A DNA stretch of 64,000 nucleotides from Jaminaea rosea (GCF_003144245.1 NW_020289991.1:372001-436000), one strand, 5' to 3'. Counted from the first letter of the stretch, positions 1 through 13,591 are shown. Numbers and translations: made by a program. Notes: a model not told the origin generated them from the sequence alone.

Positions 1-1
1 T

Positions 2-2317
2 GGTAACGTCCTGGCAGAATCGCAAATCGTCTCAGACGTCACCTTTGGAGAGACGTCAGCTGGAGCAGCCACTGTCCAGGGATCCTACCTCTCTCAAGAC
101 CAATCTCACGTACGCTCATCCAATCCACGCTTCAGATCGGGAGGTTCAGGAGAATCGAGGGAGCAGACGCACTATCGCGCAAAGGAGGCAATCGATCGTA
201 TGGGAAGGGCCCACCGCGTCGGCTTCTCGACGAGGGAGAGGGCCAATCGCATGTTCAGGCTAGCATTGGCAGGAGAAGTTCACGAAGCGCGAACAGTGGG
301 TCAAGACCCCACCAAGAACTTCGTCCTAGGTCGCAAGCACGAGTACACTGTAGCCGCATGCCTCTACGTCGCCTGCAGGATGGACAAGACGACCCACATG
401 CTCATCGACTTTGCTGACTCGATGAACATAAACGTCTTTACACTTGGTCGACACTACCTCAAACTCATTCGCGCACTTAACCTCCAGCTGCCCGTCATCG
501 ACCCGGCCATCTACATCTTGCGCTTCGCTGCTCTCCTCCATTTTGGTGAAGAGGTCCACAGGGTAGCCGCCGATGCAACACGCCTCGTCAAGCGATTCGA
601 CAAGGACTGGATCATCCAAGGACGCAGGCCAGCAGGTGTTTGCGGCGCAGCTCTCCTCCTAGCAGCTAGGATGAACAACTTCCGTCGCTCCATGAACGAG
701 ATTGTACAAGTAGTCAAGATGGCAGACGTCACCATTCGCGAACGACTGAAGGAGTTCAAGCGTACGCCTACCGCACAACTCTCCGTCGCTGACTTCAAAA
801 AGGTGTGGTTAGAGTCAGAGTATGAGCCCCCTGCCTTTTATCGACCTGCGATGGAGGAAGAGCGCAAGGCGCAAAAGGAGGCCAGGGCGCTGGCAAAGGA
901 GGAGCAAAATAGGCTCAAGGAGGAGCGCAAGGCTGAGCGTCTCGCAAAGAAGTTCAAGCAGGGAAGTGCTGCCGTCGAGGACGAGGGCCTAGCTGATCAG
1001 ACAGGTGAACAGGCTGCTGGCGAAGACGAGGCACTGGACCCCGAGGCGGACGCAATGGTCCAGCGCATGCTGCAAGATGAGATGGGACAGTACATCGATG
1101 ACCCACGATATCGTGACTTGGACCAGCAATTGGAGCAGCACAACGCCGCTGCCATGGAGAGGGCGCGATTGGGGGGTGCTACCGTGGGCACTGCGCCCGA
1201 GTTGGAGATGAATGAGTTTAGGCAGCGTCGTGCCGTCGATGAGGAGGACGAGGATGAGGACGGGCAAAACCAGAGTGGCGGCAAGCAGCAAGAGGAGCAG
1301 GGCCAAGTCGAGGGCGAGCCCTCATTCAACGACCTCGTGCCGAAGGAGAGCGCGACGCAGGGCGAGAATCACGAGCGAGCGGTGCTCAACGGAAGAGGCG
1401 AGGAGGGTGAAGCAGATGCGCCGGCGCCCGCTCCAGCACCCGCTACAGCACAGCAGCCACAAGCTGAGCCTGAGCCCGAGGCTGGCCCCTCAACTTCGAC
1501 ATCTTCGACTCGCCGCCTCAAGTACTCCCAGCTCTCCCACGGCGCGCCCATAGACGACCCGCTCACCGACCTAGACGAAGACGAGCTCGACCAATTCATC
1601 CTCGGCCCAGAGGAAGTCGCAATCAAGGAGCGCGTCTGGATGGAATTCAACCACGACTACCTCGTCGCAGCCATGAAACGTCAGCTCAAGGAGGAGGCAG
1701 ACGAAAAGGCCGGTATACGCAAGAAGCGCACGAGAAAGCCGCCGCCTAAGCCTCGCGACGCAAGCACAGCTACGGGCGCCACGGCCGAGGAAGCTGCGAG
1801 GGCCATGATGGAGAAGAAGACGCGCCATCAGCCCAAGAGTAGGAAGATCAACTACAATGCCATGGCTGGGATCGGCAGCATGTTCGACAATGAAAAGTCT
1901 CACAAGAAGAAGAAGAAGGGCAGCAAGAAGAAAGGAGATAAGAGACAGCGTGTGAGCAGCGGTGGCGAGGGGTCTGGTACAGAAGGCGAAGCGACCGGTG
2001 CAAGAGGCGCGACGTCGGAGCTCGAGCCCGTAGAGGAGGAAGGAGACGAAGTGCCCCGCAACGATCCGCGTAGGCGAACGGAGAGCAAGGCCAATCGTAA
2101 GCGCAAGGCCTCTTCTGCTGCGAGGAGTGGCGGGGCTACATCCGAGGGCGAGGATACGGGTGGAGAGACGACGGATCTGGGTACGCAGAGGGGAGATACG
2201 GACGGTGGCGAGGATGGCGAGGCGGACGAGGGCGACATGGAAGCACAGATGCGCGCCCGTATGGGGGCGATGTACAGCCAGCCGGTCGACGACTACGAGG
2301 GCGAGGAGGCCTACTGA
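2..2317 (+). CDS. BRF1: Transcription factor IIIB subunit Brf1, 5' part missing
   Basis: Brf1 bridges TFIIIC and TBP and recruits RNA polymerase III to tRNA and 5S genes. The reading frame is open from the window edge, so the first in-frame ATG at 200 is internal. Codons from position 2 encode the linker that normally follows the N-terminal zinc ribbon (VLAESQIVSDVTFGETSAG). The ribbon itself lies outside the window. Two TFIIB-type cyclin folds follow (visible runs: HEYTVAACLYVACRM, RRPAGVCGAALLLAARM). A charged, Ala/Glu-rich middle leads to a conserved block near DDPLTDLDEDELDQFIL, which matches the TBP-binding homology region II. The tail is Lys-rich. The visible part is 771 residues with no intron. 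It is convergent with the G6PD gene. Family assignment is firm; the start is unknown. Confidence 0.93.
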   Translation, partial: GNVLAESQIVSDVTFGETSAGAATVQGSYLSQDQSHVRSSNPRFRSGGSGESREQTHYRAKEAIDRMGRAHRVGFSTRERANRMFRLALAGEVHEARTVGQDPTKNFVLGRKHEYTVAACLYVACRMDKTTHMLIDFADSMNINVFTLGRHYLKLIRALNLQLPVIDPAIYILRFAALLHFGEEVHRVAADATRLVKRFDKDWIIQGRRPAGVCGAALLLAARMNNFRRSMNEIVQVVKMADVTIRERLKEFKRTPTAQLSVADFKKVWLESEYEPPAFYRPAMEEERKAQKEARALAKEEQNRLKEERKAERLAKKFKQGSAAVEDEGLADQTGEQAAGEDEALDPEADAMVQRMLQDEMGQYIDDPRYRDLDQQLEQHNAAAMERARLGGATVGTAPELEMNEFRQRRAVDEEDEDEDGQNQSGGKQQEEQGQVEGEPSFNDLVPKESATQGENHERAVLNGRGEEGEADAPAPAPAPATAQQPQAEPEPEAGPSTSTSSTRRLKYSQLSHGAPIDDPLTDLDEDELDQFILGPEEVAIKERVWMEFNHDYLVAAMKRQLKEEADEKAGIRKKRTRKPPPKPRDASTATGATAEEAARAMMEKKTRHQPKSRKINYNAMAGIGSMFDNEKSHKKKKKGSKKKGDKRQRVSSGGEGSGTEGEATGARGATSELEPVEEEGDEVPRNDPRRRTESKANRKRKASSAARSGGATSEGEDTGGETTDLGTQRGDTDGGEDGEADEGDMEAQMRARMGAMYSQPVDDYEGEEAY

Positions 2318-2560
2318 GGAGCGGCGGCGATGCGGGAGGAGCCGTGCAGCGATGCGAGGGAGGTCGTGCGGCGCTGCGAGGGCCTTCGGGCAGCGATGCG
2401 AGAGAAGTCGTCTTCGACGTGCCTACATATCCCCGCCCACAGCATCTCATCACATCTCGTCATTCAATCATCAACACATCATCGTCTAGAGATTCAAATA
2501 CAGAGACTGTGCGCGCGCGTGCTCTCCGAACCTCGCCACTCAAAGCCTCGCCTTTGCTAG

Positions 2561-4536
2561 TCATATCTTGCCCTGCGTCTTGGCAATGCTCGTCTTCGGG
2601 TAGCTGTACTCCTCCATCCCTCTGCGGTCGTACCCGTACTTGCCAATGAAGTGGTTCAAGCTCTGCGGCCCCCTACTGCCGTACTCGTACTTTTCGTTCT
2701 TGATCTTGCCCGCGTCGATGGCGTGGAGGAGAGGGGTGTAGACGCGCCACGACTCGTTGAGCTCGTCCTCGCGAACAAAGGAGGAGTGCTCGCCCTTCAA
2801 TGCGTCGAGGATGAGAGTCTCGTACGCCTCGGGTGAGCGGTAGTCTGTCATGCGTGCGTTGTACTTGAAGTCGAGCTCGACGGGGACCAGAGAGGACTCG
2901 AGGCCTGCGCGTGCGCGGTGAGCGGGAGATGAAGCATTGTCAGTGTGCGCCCGCGCATCGCATTCGCTCTCCTGTACTCACCCGGCTTCTTATTGGAGAT
3001 CTTGGCGTAGATGGACTCCTCTGGCTGGATACGCAGCACGAGCTCGTTACGAGGGATCTCTTCGAAGAGGCCCTTGCCCTGGTCGCGGTATTGGATGCGA
3101 ATCTCGACCTTTCCCTCGTCGAGCGCCTTGCCCGCCTTGAGGATGAAGGGGACACCCTGCCATCGCGGCGTGTTTACCCAGAGGGCGAGGGCGGCGAACG
3201 TCGGGCAGTTGGAGTCCTTTGGCACTGTGTCGTCGTCCTTGTAGCCTGGCTTGCCATTGGCTGCCGAGTACTGGCCGATGAGGACGTCCTCCTCCTTGAT
3301 GGCGGGGACGTTCTTGAGCACCTTGACCCTGTGCGGTGAGAGGAGAGAAAATGTCAGGCGGCAGTCATCGCCTCGCATCACGCTCTCGGCACCCACTTCT
3401 CATCACGGATGTTCTCAGCAGAGAATGTCGCTGGTCGCTCCATGGTGAGGAGCGAAAGGACCTGAGTCAAGTGGTTCTGCTGGATGTCACGGATGATTCC
3501 AAACTCGTCAAAGTAGCCTCCTCGCCCCTCTGTGCCGAATGGCTCCTTGAAAGTGATCTGCACGTTGTCTACGAGCTGGTTGTTGAGGCCTGCCTCGACG
3601 AATGGGTTTGCGAAGCGCATGAGGAGGATGTTCTTGACCATCTCCTTGCCCAAATAGTGGTCAATGCCTGTGCGTGCGAGAGCAAGGAGTGTGAGCGATG
3701 GCGTGCAGTGCAGCATTACGCGCACGCGAGCTACGCACGGAAAGTCTCCTCCTCCTTCCACAGCTTCTTGAGCTCGCCCATCATCTCCTGGCATGACTCG
3801 AGGTCCTTGCCAAAGGGCTTCTCGATGACGATGCGGTTGTGTCCCTTTTCAGCGTAGCAGTTCTTCTTCAACCCAGCTGCTACGACGGTGAAGACGTTGG
3901 GCGGTAGCGCCATGTAGAAGAGGCCTGTGTGCGGGCGGTGGGAGGGGGTATGAATGGATACGTGTGAGTAGGCCGCGCATCGCAGCATCTCGCCTCGCCC
4001 CATCTGCTCACGCTGAGGCTCCTTGCTGCCAATTTCCTTTTCCTTCTTCTCAATCTCCTTGTTCAAGTTCTGGAATGCATCGTCCTGGTCGTATGCGCCT
4101 GGCACGTAGTTGCAGATCTTGAGGAATTCCTCCTTCTCGCCGTCCTTTCCATCCTTGAGGTTGTCTGCGAACTTGCCATGGAACTCCTTGTCGTCCATCT
4201 TTGTGCGGGCATACCCGATGATACGACTGTTCTTTGGCAGCAGCGAGAGGCGGAACAGGCTGAAGAGGGCGGGCAGTGTCTGTCGTAGGGGCGAGGGTGA
4301 TGAGCGTGGTGAGCGATGTGGTGATGATGATGGTGATGTCTGCCGCGCCGTCTCACCTTCTTCTTTGCCAAATCGCCCGATGCGCCCAGGACTGCAGGCG
4401 TAGCAAGGAGTGAGCCATTGATTGTCCCCTCCACCATACCATCACGTCACCTTGTTCAGCTGCGCTGTAACTCACCAACAATGACCGTCTCCTGCTCAAA
4501 GACCTTGATCTCAGCTTTCTGCTGTTGTTGTGACAT
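2561..4536 (-). CDS. ZWF1: Glucose-6-phosphate 1-dehydrogenase
   Basis: Catalyses the first step of the oxidative pentose phosphate pathway, making NADPH in the cytosol. Seven exons join in frame: 4476-4536, 4357-4391, 4012-4279, 3739-3924, 3397-3667, 2982-3328 and 2561-2904 (503 aa, normal length). The NADP-binding fingerprint [10 protein letters not shown] is completed by splicing exons 1 and 2. The substrate-binding signature RIDHYLGKE is created across the exon 4/5 junction, and EKPFGKDL lies just before it. The intron after exon 5 uses the donor GTGGGT. Exon 2 is only 35 nt long. The upstream ATG of the longer unspliced frame is not used, because MSQQQQKAE starts directly before conserved sequence. 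Confidence 0.95.
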
Positions 4537-6916
<2,380 letters not shown>

Positions 6917-7278
6917 GATGCTCTCGCCCTCGTACGACGCGACACGACGCTCCGTCCATTGTCTCGACCCTGGTTCCGCATCTATCTTCCTCCTGTCTCA
7001 TCTCTCCCTCATGACAAATCTCGACGGCTCTTCAATCCTATCTGACCATTTTGATTGCTCATTTGCGTGCCAGTCTGCTAAACGCTGCGTGAGGAAACGA
7101 TTCAATCGCGTCACCGTAGCACGCTTGAGAGCCGTGGCGCCTGGCTACCTCCCTACACACGGACGACGGGGGCGACGTCGAAGAAAAGGTCGATCGTATT
7201 TGGATATGAGATGATTGAGGGTATGAATGTAAGACATGACGGGATACAAGAAATCTATGTGGCCTCGCCTTGCATCAC
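6917..7278. other. 3' intergenic spacer
   Basis: Convergent spacer between the protease stop and the stop of the minus-strand HNH-like frame. It presumably contains the 3' UTRs. Nothing else is seen. Confidence 0.4.
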
Positions 7279-8579
7279 CTAATCACTGTGCAGCTCGTCC
7301 TCCTCATCTTCCTTCTCAGCCTGCTCGCCCTCATCATCGAGCTCGTCCTTCTCTTGCCCCTCCTGGTCATCCTCCTCCCCCTCCTGGTCATCCTCCTCCT
7401 CGTCCTCATCATCCTCGCTGTCCCACTCCTCTTCGCTCTCCCCGCCCTCGCCTTCCCCTGCCTCGCCGTCCTCGTTCCAGGCCTCCAGCTCGTCTTCCTC
7501 GACCGCTGCTTCGGCGAAGAATACGGCCACGGTGCCGGCGCCAGGCAGGCCGACGTCGCCGTAGCTGTCGAGGATGGAGAAGTCAAACCACTTTTTGAGG
7601 TTGGCGAGGGTCTCCACGAGAAGGGCGTCGCCTTGCGCGTTGCCGCGAAGCATATTGAGCCCGTGGAGGAGGAGGCGCACATTTCCATGCTCATAATAGC
7701 CGTTCGAGTCGATGCGGTCGATGTCAGCGAGCGTGAGGGGCAGCACTGCCCCGGAGGGATCTCGGTAGTAACCACCCGGCAAGCATTGCGGCCGGATGGC
7801 ATCAGCAAGCTCCTCGACGCTCTTGAAGCGGAGGCGCCTGCGGCGTTGACGGCTGCCGCGAATGGCACCGAAGCGCATTGCTGCAATTCGGCTGTACAGC
7901 GACAGGGGACGGTGGTCAGCACCGCCACCGATGAGGGACGGCGAGAAGCTAGGGATGCTCACCGAAGGAATGCCTCGTCCAGCGCCGTCCCTCCCGCTGG
8001 GACCCCCTTTGCCAGCGTGACGAAGAGCATGCCCTCCTCGTCGATCATTGGGGTGGCCTGCGCAAGCGAGGCGAGCAAGACAATGGCGTTGGCGGGGGGG
8101 GAAGCCCGCCTTGATCAGATTGCACGCCTTACGGGCCTGCAAGAGGACAGTGCACTGATGAGTATCCGCTAGGCCGGAGGTCTTAGCTGCGCTGCGTTGT
8201 GACTCACGATGCAGGTATTGTCCTTGTCACAAACTCCTCCGTGATGCCTAGAGACCCTTGCGTCAAGAGTCGCATTCCACGGCCATATATTGACGCCGTC
8301 TTGGCGCTGCTCGTGTCGTTCGAGCTGGATGAAAGTGGTGTTTCCCGTGCACCAAGTGCATGGCACGTCTTGCGCCTTGATGAGCTCAACTGCGATGGGG
8401 TAGATGCGACTGACAAGGAAGAACGCAAGGCATGAAGTCAGCAGCGTGAAGTGGTACTTTATAAGCCGAACGCACTCAAACTCAGACTTGTACTTCGATT
8501 GCTCTGCCTCCGTCCGCTTGGCAACCGTTGGCGGCTGTGCGCCGCCCCAGACACTCCTCTCGGCAGCTTTTCTAGTCAT
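7279..8579 (-). CDS. HNH/endonuclease VII-like zinc protein, frame interrupted
   Basis: Three exons are read: 8208-8579, 7963-8136 and 7279-7891. Exon 1 carries CTWC and CDKDNTC. Splicing then gives ARKACNLIK, a pattern like the Cys-pair ... CN..K core of HNH/His-Me finger nucleases. Exon 3 carries a second nuclease-like signature, DIDRIDSNGYYEHGNVRL, similar to the DRID..GY..NVR motif of phage and bacterial HNH proteins. It ends in a long Glu/Asp tail. Exon 2 changes frame inside a run of eight C (plus-strand G run at about 8094-8101). With seven C the exon would read KAGFPPANAIVLL and join exon 3 in the right phase, so there is either a sequence error or a real lesion. An in-frame TAG at 8652-8654 separates this part from the open frame upstream, which may be the same gene. 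Function is unknown; nuclease activity is inferred from motifs only. Confidence 0.5.
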
Positions 8580-8651
8580 ACGACGGACGATGGTCTTCTT
8601 GGACCTCCTGTAGCCGGCACGAACCTTGGGCGCAGCGTGGCCGCTCGCTTG

Positions 8652-9135
8652 CTAATAGGCCTTTGACTTCTCCGACGTATCGTGTCGGCGCTTCTCCATC
8701 TTCGCGAAGAGCTCATCGCCAAGTAGTGTCTTGACACGGATGTCCGAGATCTCGCCCGTAGTGCTGCCAAAGCGGATGAGGGTATCGACAAGCTCTTTGG
8801 CGTCGAAGTACGACCTCCAGGTGCCCAACTCCATGGTGTAGGAGTCGTGCGAGACGACAGCTTGGAGCAGACCGTGTACGTGTCCGATCTTGTATTTCTT
8901 CGGCAGCAATCTGCTGGCCTTGTCGACGCACCACAGTAGGACGCCATCCTGGCTGGGATCCCAGGCAGCGCTGAGGTCGCGCAGGTCCCTCGCCTTCAGG
9001 CTGTCCTTCACAGGAGGATCGGCGGTGCCAGATGCTTCGAAGAGCTCGTCGAGGGCAGCTTTGGCCTTACTCTGAATAGTGTATGACGTCTTGGGCCTCG
9101 CTTGCTCTTGTTTGCGCCTTCTTCGCTGGTCGCAC
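8652..9135 (-). CDS. Unrecognised protein, probable N-terminal part of the HNH-like gene
   Basis: Open minus-strand exon beginning after a likely acceptor (GAAGTAG, exon from about 9135), with the visible start QRRRRKQEQARPKTSY and then an ordered-looking region (DLSAAWDPSQDGVLLWCVD, KIGHVHGLLQAVV). It ends at TAG 8652-8654. Immediately after that stop the same frame continues open as QASGHAAPKVRAGYRR into MTRKAAERS, the presumed start of the HNH-like frame. This suggests one gene split by a stop codon. Upstream exons probably lie in 9150-9440, but I cannot fix them. I recognise no family. Confidence 0.4.
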
Positions 9136-9845
9136 TACTTCCTGAGAACTGAGAAGTGGCTACTTGCCGCTAAAAGTGCTTGCGGCAGCGTATAGATTCT
9201 CATCGGTGAGCAGGCATCCTCAGTCGCAGCCACGAAGTGAGTAATGAGTCGCTGGAGAAGCTCTTGCTTGAAGATGGTGGAGCGCAAAGGGGCTGAGATC
9301 ACGATGACTGCAGTCGTACTTGTTGGCCGGACGCGAGACTCTCGATGACTTGCACGAACGTCTTGTGCTGCTGAGCTCCTTGCGCGAGTCACCTTTTTGT
9401 CAACGACACGCTTGACCATGATCATTGAGATGAGCAATTGATGGATCCATCGCTGCTTGCTTGCCTGATTAGCCCGGTTGCACGATACCTATCCCCCTTG
9501 CTGACCGCCACATCGGCGCCGAAGCATCGTTGCACCGGCACTTGGCATGCACACTGTGCATCGTCTTCTCTCCACGCTCTTCAATTCTGGGTGGGTATGG
9601 TAGCGCTTTGATGAGTAGCTCCACACGCTTGTTGCGGTGCGATGAGAGTCGGCGGATGGGAGGGGACGGCGGCGCGTCCCACCTCGTCGATGAGGTGGGA
9701 GCGCTAATTTGCAGCACAGAGGTGGGTAACCAGCTGTTGGAGAAGTGGGCGTTAGACGATGGTGAAGCGAATCCGGGCTGGGCTTGGTGTGTCGCCTTTG
9801 AGCAAGAAGGCAGGATGATGAGGACGACGAGGGGGGGAGGACGAG

Positions 9846-9909
9846 ATTGGACGAGGATGTGATTGGACGACGATGTGACTGGACGACGATGTGACTGGAC
9901 GAAGACGAG
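9846..9909. repeat. 16-bp minisatellite, four copies
   Basis: Four tandem 16-bp units at 9846-9861, 9862-9877, 9878-9893 and 9894-9909, with consensus aytggacgacgatgtg. The first three differ at one to three positions and the last is more diverged. A shorter duplicated GC-rich unit (gcgggccctc, twice) follows at about 9921-9943. The flanks 9440-10235 contain no gene I can support. Confidence 0.8.
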
Positions 9910-10239
9910 ATTGCCCTCAAGCGGGCCCTCGAGCGGGCCCTCAGGCGGATATATGGTATGCAGGGTCGCAGCGGGATGCCCTGAATGAAAGCCACGTGGC
10001 ACCCGCTCCGACTGGCCAAGAGGGCTCGAGCGTAAACTACTACTCTATTTTTGGGGCCTTGGCTTGCTCGCATTTTGGACCCTTATCCGTCGCATCACGC
10101 TGGAACAGGCAAGGATGCCGAGGGCGTATACCGGTCCGCCTCTGCCAAGACTGCCATGGTCTGGTCTTCTGAGTGTTGAACAGGTGAGCTGCCGGCGATA
10201 GCCCGACTTTGAGTGGCGACTGACATTCAGCGCTCCAAC

Positions 10240-10841
10240 CGATCAGCTCAACCGACTCAAGGTCGAGATCCCTGACTTTGTCATTTGTCCTGGCTACACA
10301 GGTCGCTTTGCCTCGGTGCCAGACGAAGGTGGCAGGGTGTATGTTGCCGGTGCCACGGGTGGGCTATCTCACACCAAGACGATCCTTCGGCGATGGGCCT
10401 CAAAGGCGGACACTGATCAAGTCAAGTGGTGGCTCGAGACAATGAAAGACAAGTCGATTGAGCCCGTCACGGTGAGTAGAGGCGGAGCGACGAGCAGCAA
10501 GAGATCGAAGCTGACGCTGCCCTTTCGCCCAGTGTCACCAACTCTTGAGCGGCCTAGACTTTGATCGATGGACCAACTACCACAAGGCTTATCATCGTGC
10601 CGTAGGAGCCAATCGATTCAGGAGGCATCACGCTCGCAAGAGGGCTCGCATCGTGGAGGAGAAGGAGACAGAGCTCGGAGTCGCACGAGAGCTGCTCGGA
10701 CTCTCCAATACCAACGTCGAGGTCAAGAAGGCGTCGCTCGATCTCACTGAAGCAGGCTCGCCGGCTCGCAGCTTTGAAAGCTCTTCCGTTCGCAGCACCC
10801 TCGGCGATCCATCTCCCGCTCACACCAAGACAAGCCGCTAA
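10240..10841 (+). CDS. Unrecognised spliced gene, 5' end unresolved
   Basis: Two exons join in phase: one from about 10240 to 10470 and one from 10531 to 10841. The donor is GTGAGT after the codons for EPVT, and the acceptor GCCCAG precedes CHQLLSGLDFDRW. The product has an ordered stretch (VEIPDFVICPGYTGRFA, GGRVYVAGATGGLSHTK, KADTDQVKWWLETM), then a basic helix (FRRHHARKRARIVEEKE) and a disordered Ser-rich tail. The first exon is not resolved. The frame is open back to a TAG at about 10199, and the upstream segment at 10113-10177 with donor CAG/GTGAGC does not join in the right phase. No family is recognised. A decayed or partial gene is possible. Confidence 0.4.
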
Positions 10842-11878
10842 TGCGCAATGCGCCTAGCTGCTCCTCATCTCGCATCGCCTCAGGAGCACGTCAGATCATC
10901 TCCACTCAAGAGCCCTTTCCTCTGATCACTGTCCGATAGACCCACATTATTCTCCTCCCACACCATCGGCTTCGACAAAGCCAAGTGAGCGCCGCGATTC
11001 ACACAAACAATCGCCTTCTCCTCACGATTTGTATCCCTTCCAACCTTCTTCATCTCTGCGCTCGCTGTCACAAACTTCTGAACCGCTAATCATTGTACAT
11101 CTATACCAAGTCATCATCTGTATTCTCGCTGCTCGCTGGGATCAGGGCGTGAGGGCGTAACGCTTCTGCGCCGCCTCTGGTCCGCCATCATCCCCCTCGA
11201 CCCTGACGGACCCTGGCGATGGCGGCGAGCTAGCGATGAGCAATTGCAAATAGAACTCTGTCGCGACGATATTGTGTGGCGTTTGCCCTCTTCGCTCGCT
11301 TGCTTCGTCGCGTCACCCTCTCACTTCCAATCCTCCCCTCAGGTACCTCGACTTCTTCGCTTTAAGGTCAGCATCGTCGACGATCTCGCCCCTCGCTACC
11401 CGTAACGGCCCGCCTTCTCCGCGGTCTTCACGACTAAACGCCGCCGGTCCTCGATGGTAACATCGCCTCAGGTCGCGATGTCGTGATAGCGACGAGGCGG
11501 TGCACAATACCCCTCTCTCCCGCCGGACCTCGGGTGGCGGTCGAGGAACCTATTTGAGCACCTCCATCGACCCAGGATCTATCAGGGCCTGTCGAGGCAA
11601 GAGGCATCTCACAAGTGTCTCTACGGATGGCGAGCGAGGGGGCGGGACCTTGGTCTGCTGCAGAGGGAAAGCCACAAAAATTGCCTCGCCTACGCGGACC
11701 GCCAAATGCGAGAAGAACGCTACCGCGAGACGTGAGAGACGTGAGAGTACGCTCGTGCTCCAGGGTCCTGCTTGTGTGAGATGATCACCTTATAATGCGG
11801 CACAAAATCTTTTTGCTCGACTAGATCCAACTCATCCCATTCTCCATCTACCCCTCCCCCTCCTCCTCCTCCGCCACC
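10842..11878. other. Intergenic region upstream of the amino acid permease
   Basis: About 1 kb without a supportable gene. A TATA-like string (cttataatg) lies at about 11789-11797, some 85 bp before the permease ATG, and a pyrimidine-rich leader (about 11840-11878) runs into the start codon. The short open frames here have no coding character. Confidence 0.4.
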
Positions 11879-13591
11879 ATGTCTTTCCCCACCACCCCAT
11901 CCGAAGACAAGAAGGATGGCCTCGCCTCGTCCTCCCCTGAGGTCCACGAGCGCCAGATCCTTGGGTACGTCGATGAGGCCGACTCAGTCGATGACGCGAC
12001 CGTCGCATTCGCCAACCTCGTCGACGAGGAAAAGGACCACGACATCAAGCTGCGCACCATGGGCTGGAAGAAGGCGGCCATTCTCCTCTTCGGCGAGCAG
12101 GTCTGCTTGGCCATCATGGCGCAGAGTTGGTCCTTCAGCGTGCTGGGCTGGGGTCCCGCCATGGTCACCACGATCCTGTCCGGCGTATTCTTCTGGATCA
12201 CGTCCTACACGATGTGGCGATTCATCATGAAGCACCCGCATGTGCGTGCGAAGCAGGGGACGCCGTCGTGTGAGCGCGCAAGCTGACCTCCTCCTCACGC
12301 CCTCGCTGACAGTGTCGGGACATCTGCGATATTGGATACCTCCTGTTCGGCAAGTCTCGCATTGCATACGAGCTTTCAGGCTTGATGCTGGTCTGCAACA
12401 ACGTCCTGCTCATCGGATTCCACGTCCTCACGGCAGCCAAGATCTTCAACACTCTCACCGACCACTCTCTCTGCACCGTCTCCTTCTCCGTCATCGGAAC
12501 CGTCATCGGCATCGTCTTCTCGCTGCCTCGCACGCTTAACCACGTCTCAATGATGAGCGTGGTCTCCGCGATAGCCATGGCAATCGCAATCCTCCTCTTC
12601 CTCATCTTCGCGGGCATCGAGTCCAACCCGGCGCTTGGCTACGGAGGCGAGTGGCCTACTCTGGGCCCGGTCAAGACGTACGGTCTGCCCAAGGCGGGTA
12701 CCACCTTCGTCGAGATCATGGTCGCAGTCCTCAACATCACCTTCCTCTGGGTGAGTAGGCGCGGCGGCTGACGTGAAAATTGCCAGCCGGAAAAATGCGA
12801 GGCCCATGCTGACCCTTCTGTCGCCCCTCTCTTCAATGATTCTTCACGATACAGGTGCCTCAACTGCTCTTCCCTTCCTTCATTGCAGAGATGGCGAGTA
12901 TCAAGGCGGGAAATTGCATCCGTCCGCAGCAGAACACCGAGCTGACCTCTCCTCCCACCCCTCTGCCGCCTCACAGAAGCGCCCCCAGGACTTCCCCAAG
13001 GCCTTGTCTGCGCTTGCGATTGCCTCCTTCGTCCTTTTCATCGTGCCTGCGGCCATCGGCTTCGCCTTGCTCGGACAGTACTCGACCGCTCCTGCGTTTG
13101 GCTCGCTCCAAGAGACGTACAAGAAGGCCAGCTTTGCCTTCGCCATCGTGCCCACCATCATCATTGGCGTCATCTACTCGAACGTTACGGCCAAGTACAT
13201 TTACCGTAGGATTATGGGCAACTCGCCTCACCAACACCGCAACACCGTCAAGGGTTGGGCTCCTTGGGTCCTCCTCGACGTCGCAATTTGGGGCATCTCC
13301 TTCATCTTTGCCTCTATCATCCCCAGCATGGGCGACTTCCTCGGCCTGATCGGAGCCCTCTTCGACTCCTTCTTCGGCTTCATCTTCTGGGGAGTAGCCT
13401 ACTACCACCTGCACAAGGGCAACTACTTCAACGGCCCGCTCCGCTCCGCGAACACCGTCTTCCACGTTCTCACCATCGCCGTTGGCTTGTTCCTCCTCGG
13501 TCCGGGTCTCTATGCGTCCGTCGAGGCCATCAAGCTCGACTATTCTGGGGCCACTCGTCCCGCCTTCTCGTGCAACAACCTCGCTCTCTGA
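11879..13591 (+). CDS. Amino acid transporter, AAAP/AVT type
   Basis: A membrane permease of the amino acid/auxin permease superfamily, expected to move neutral amino acids across the plasma or vacuolar membrane. Four exons close in frame: 11879-12241, 12313-12750, 12855-12893 and 12977-13591 (484 aa). About 60 cytosolic residues precede roughly 11 hydrophobic segments. The family block ILLFGEQVCLAIMAQSWSF opens the transport domain, and FPSFIAEM joins KRPQDFPKA, a junction typical of fungal members. The third intron starts with GCGAGT instead of GT, so it is a GC-AG intron. Reading through it breaks the conserved AEM-KRPQDFPK block. Substrate is not predictable from the sequence. Confidence 0.85.

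Noticed and set aside
7270-8172. 300-codon plus-strand frame opening with a long hydrophobic Leu/Ile run
   Set aside because: The hydrophobic run is the antisense of the Glu/Asp-rich tail of the minus-strand HNH-like gene.
9469-10073. Minus-strand frames of about 180-190 codons
   Set aside because: Ser/Pro/Arg-rich translation of GC-rich DNA crossing the minisatellite; two overlapping frames look equally poor.
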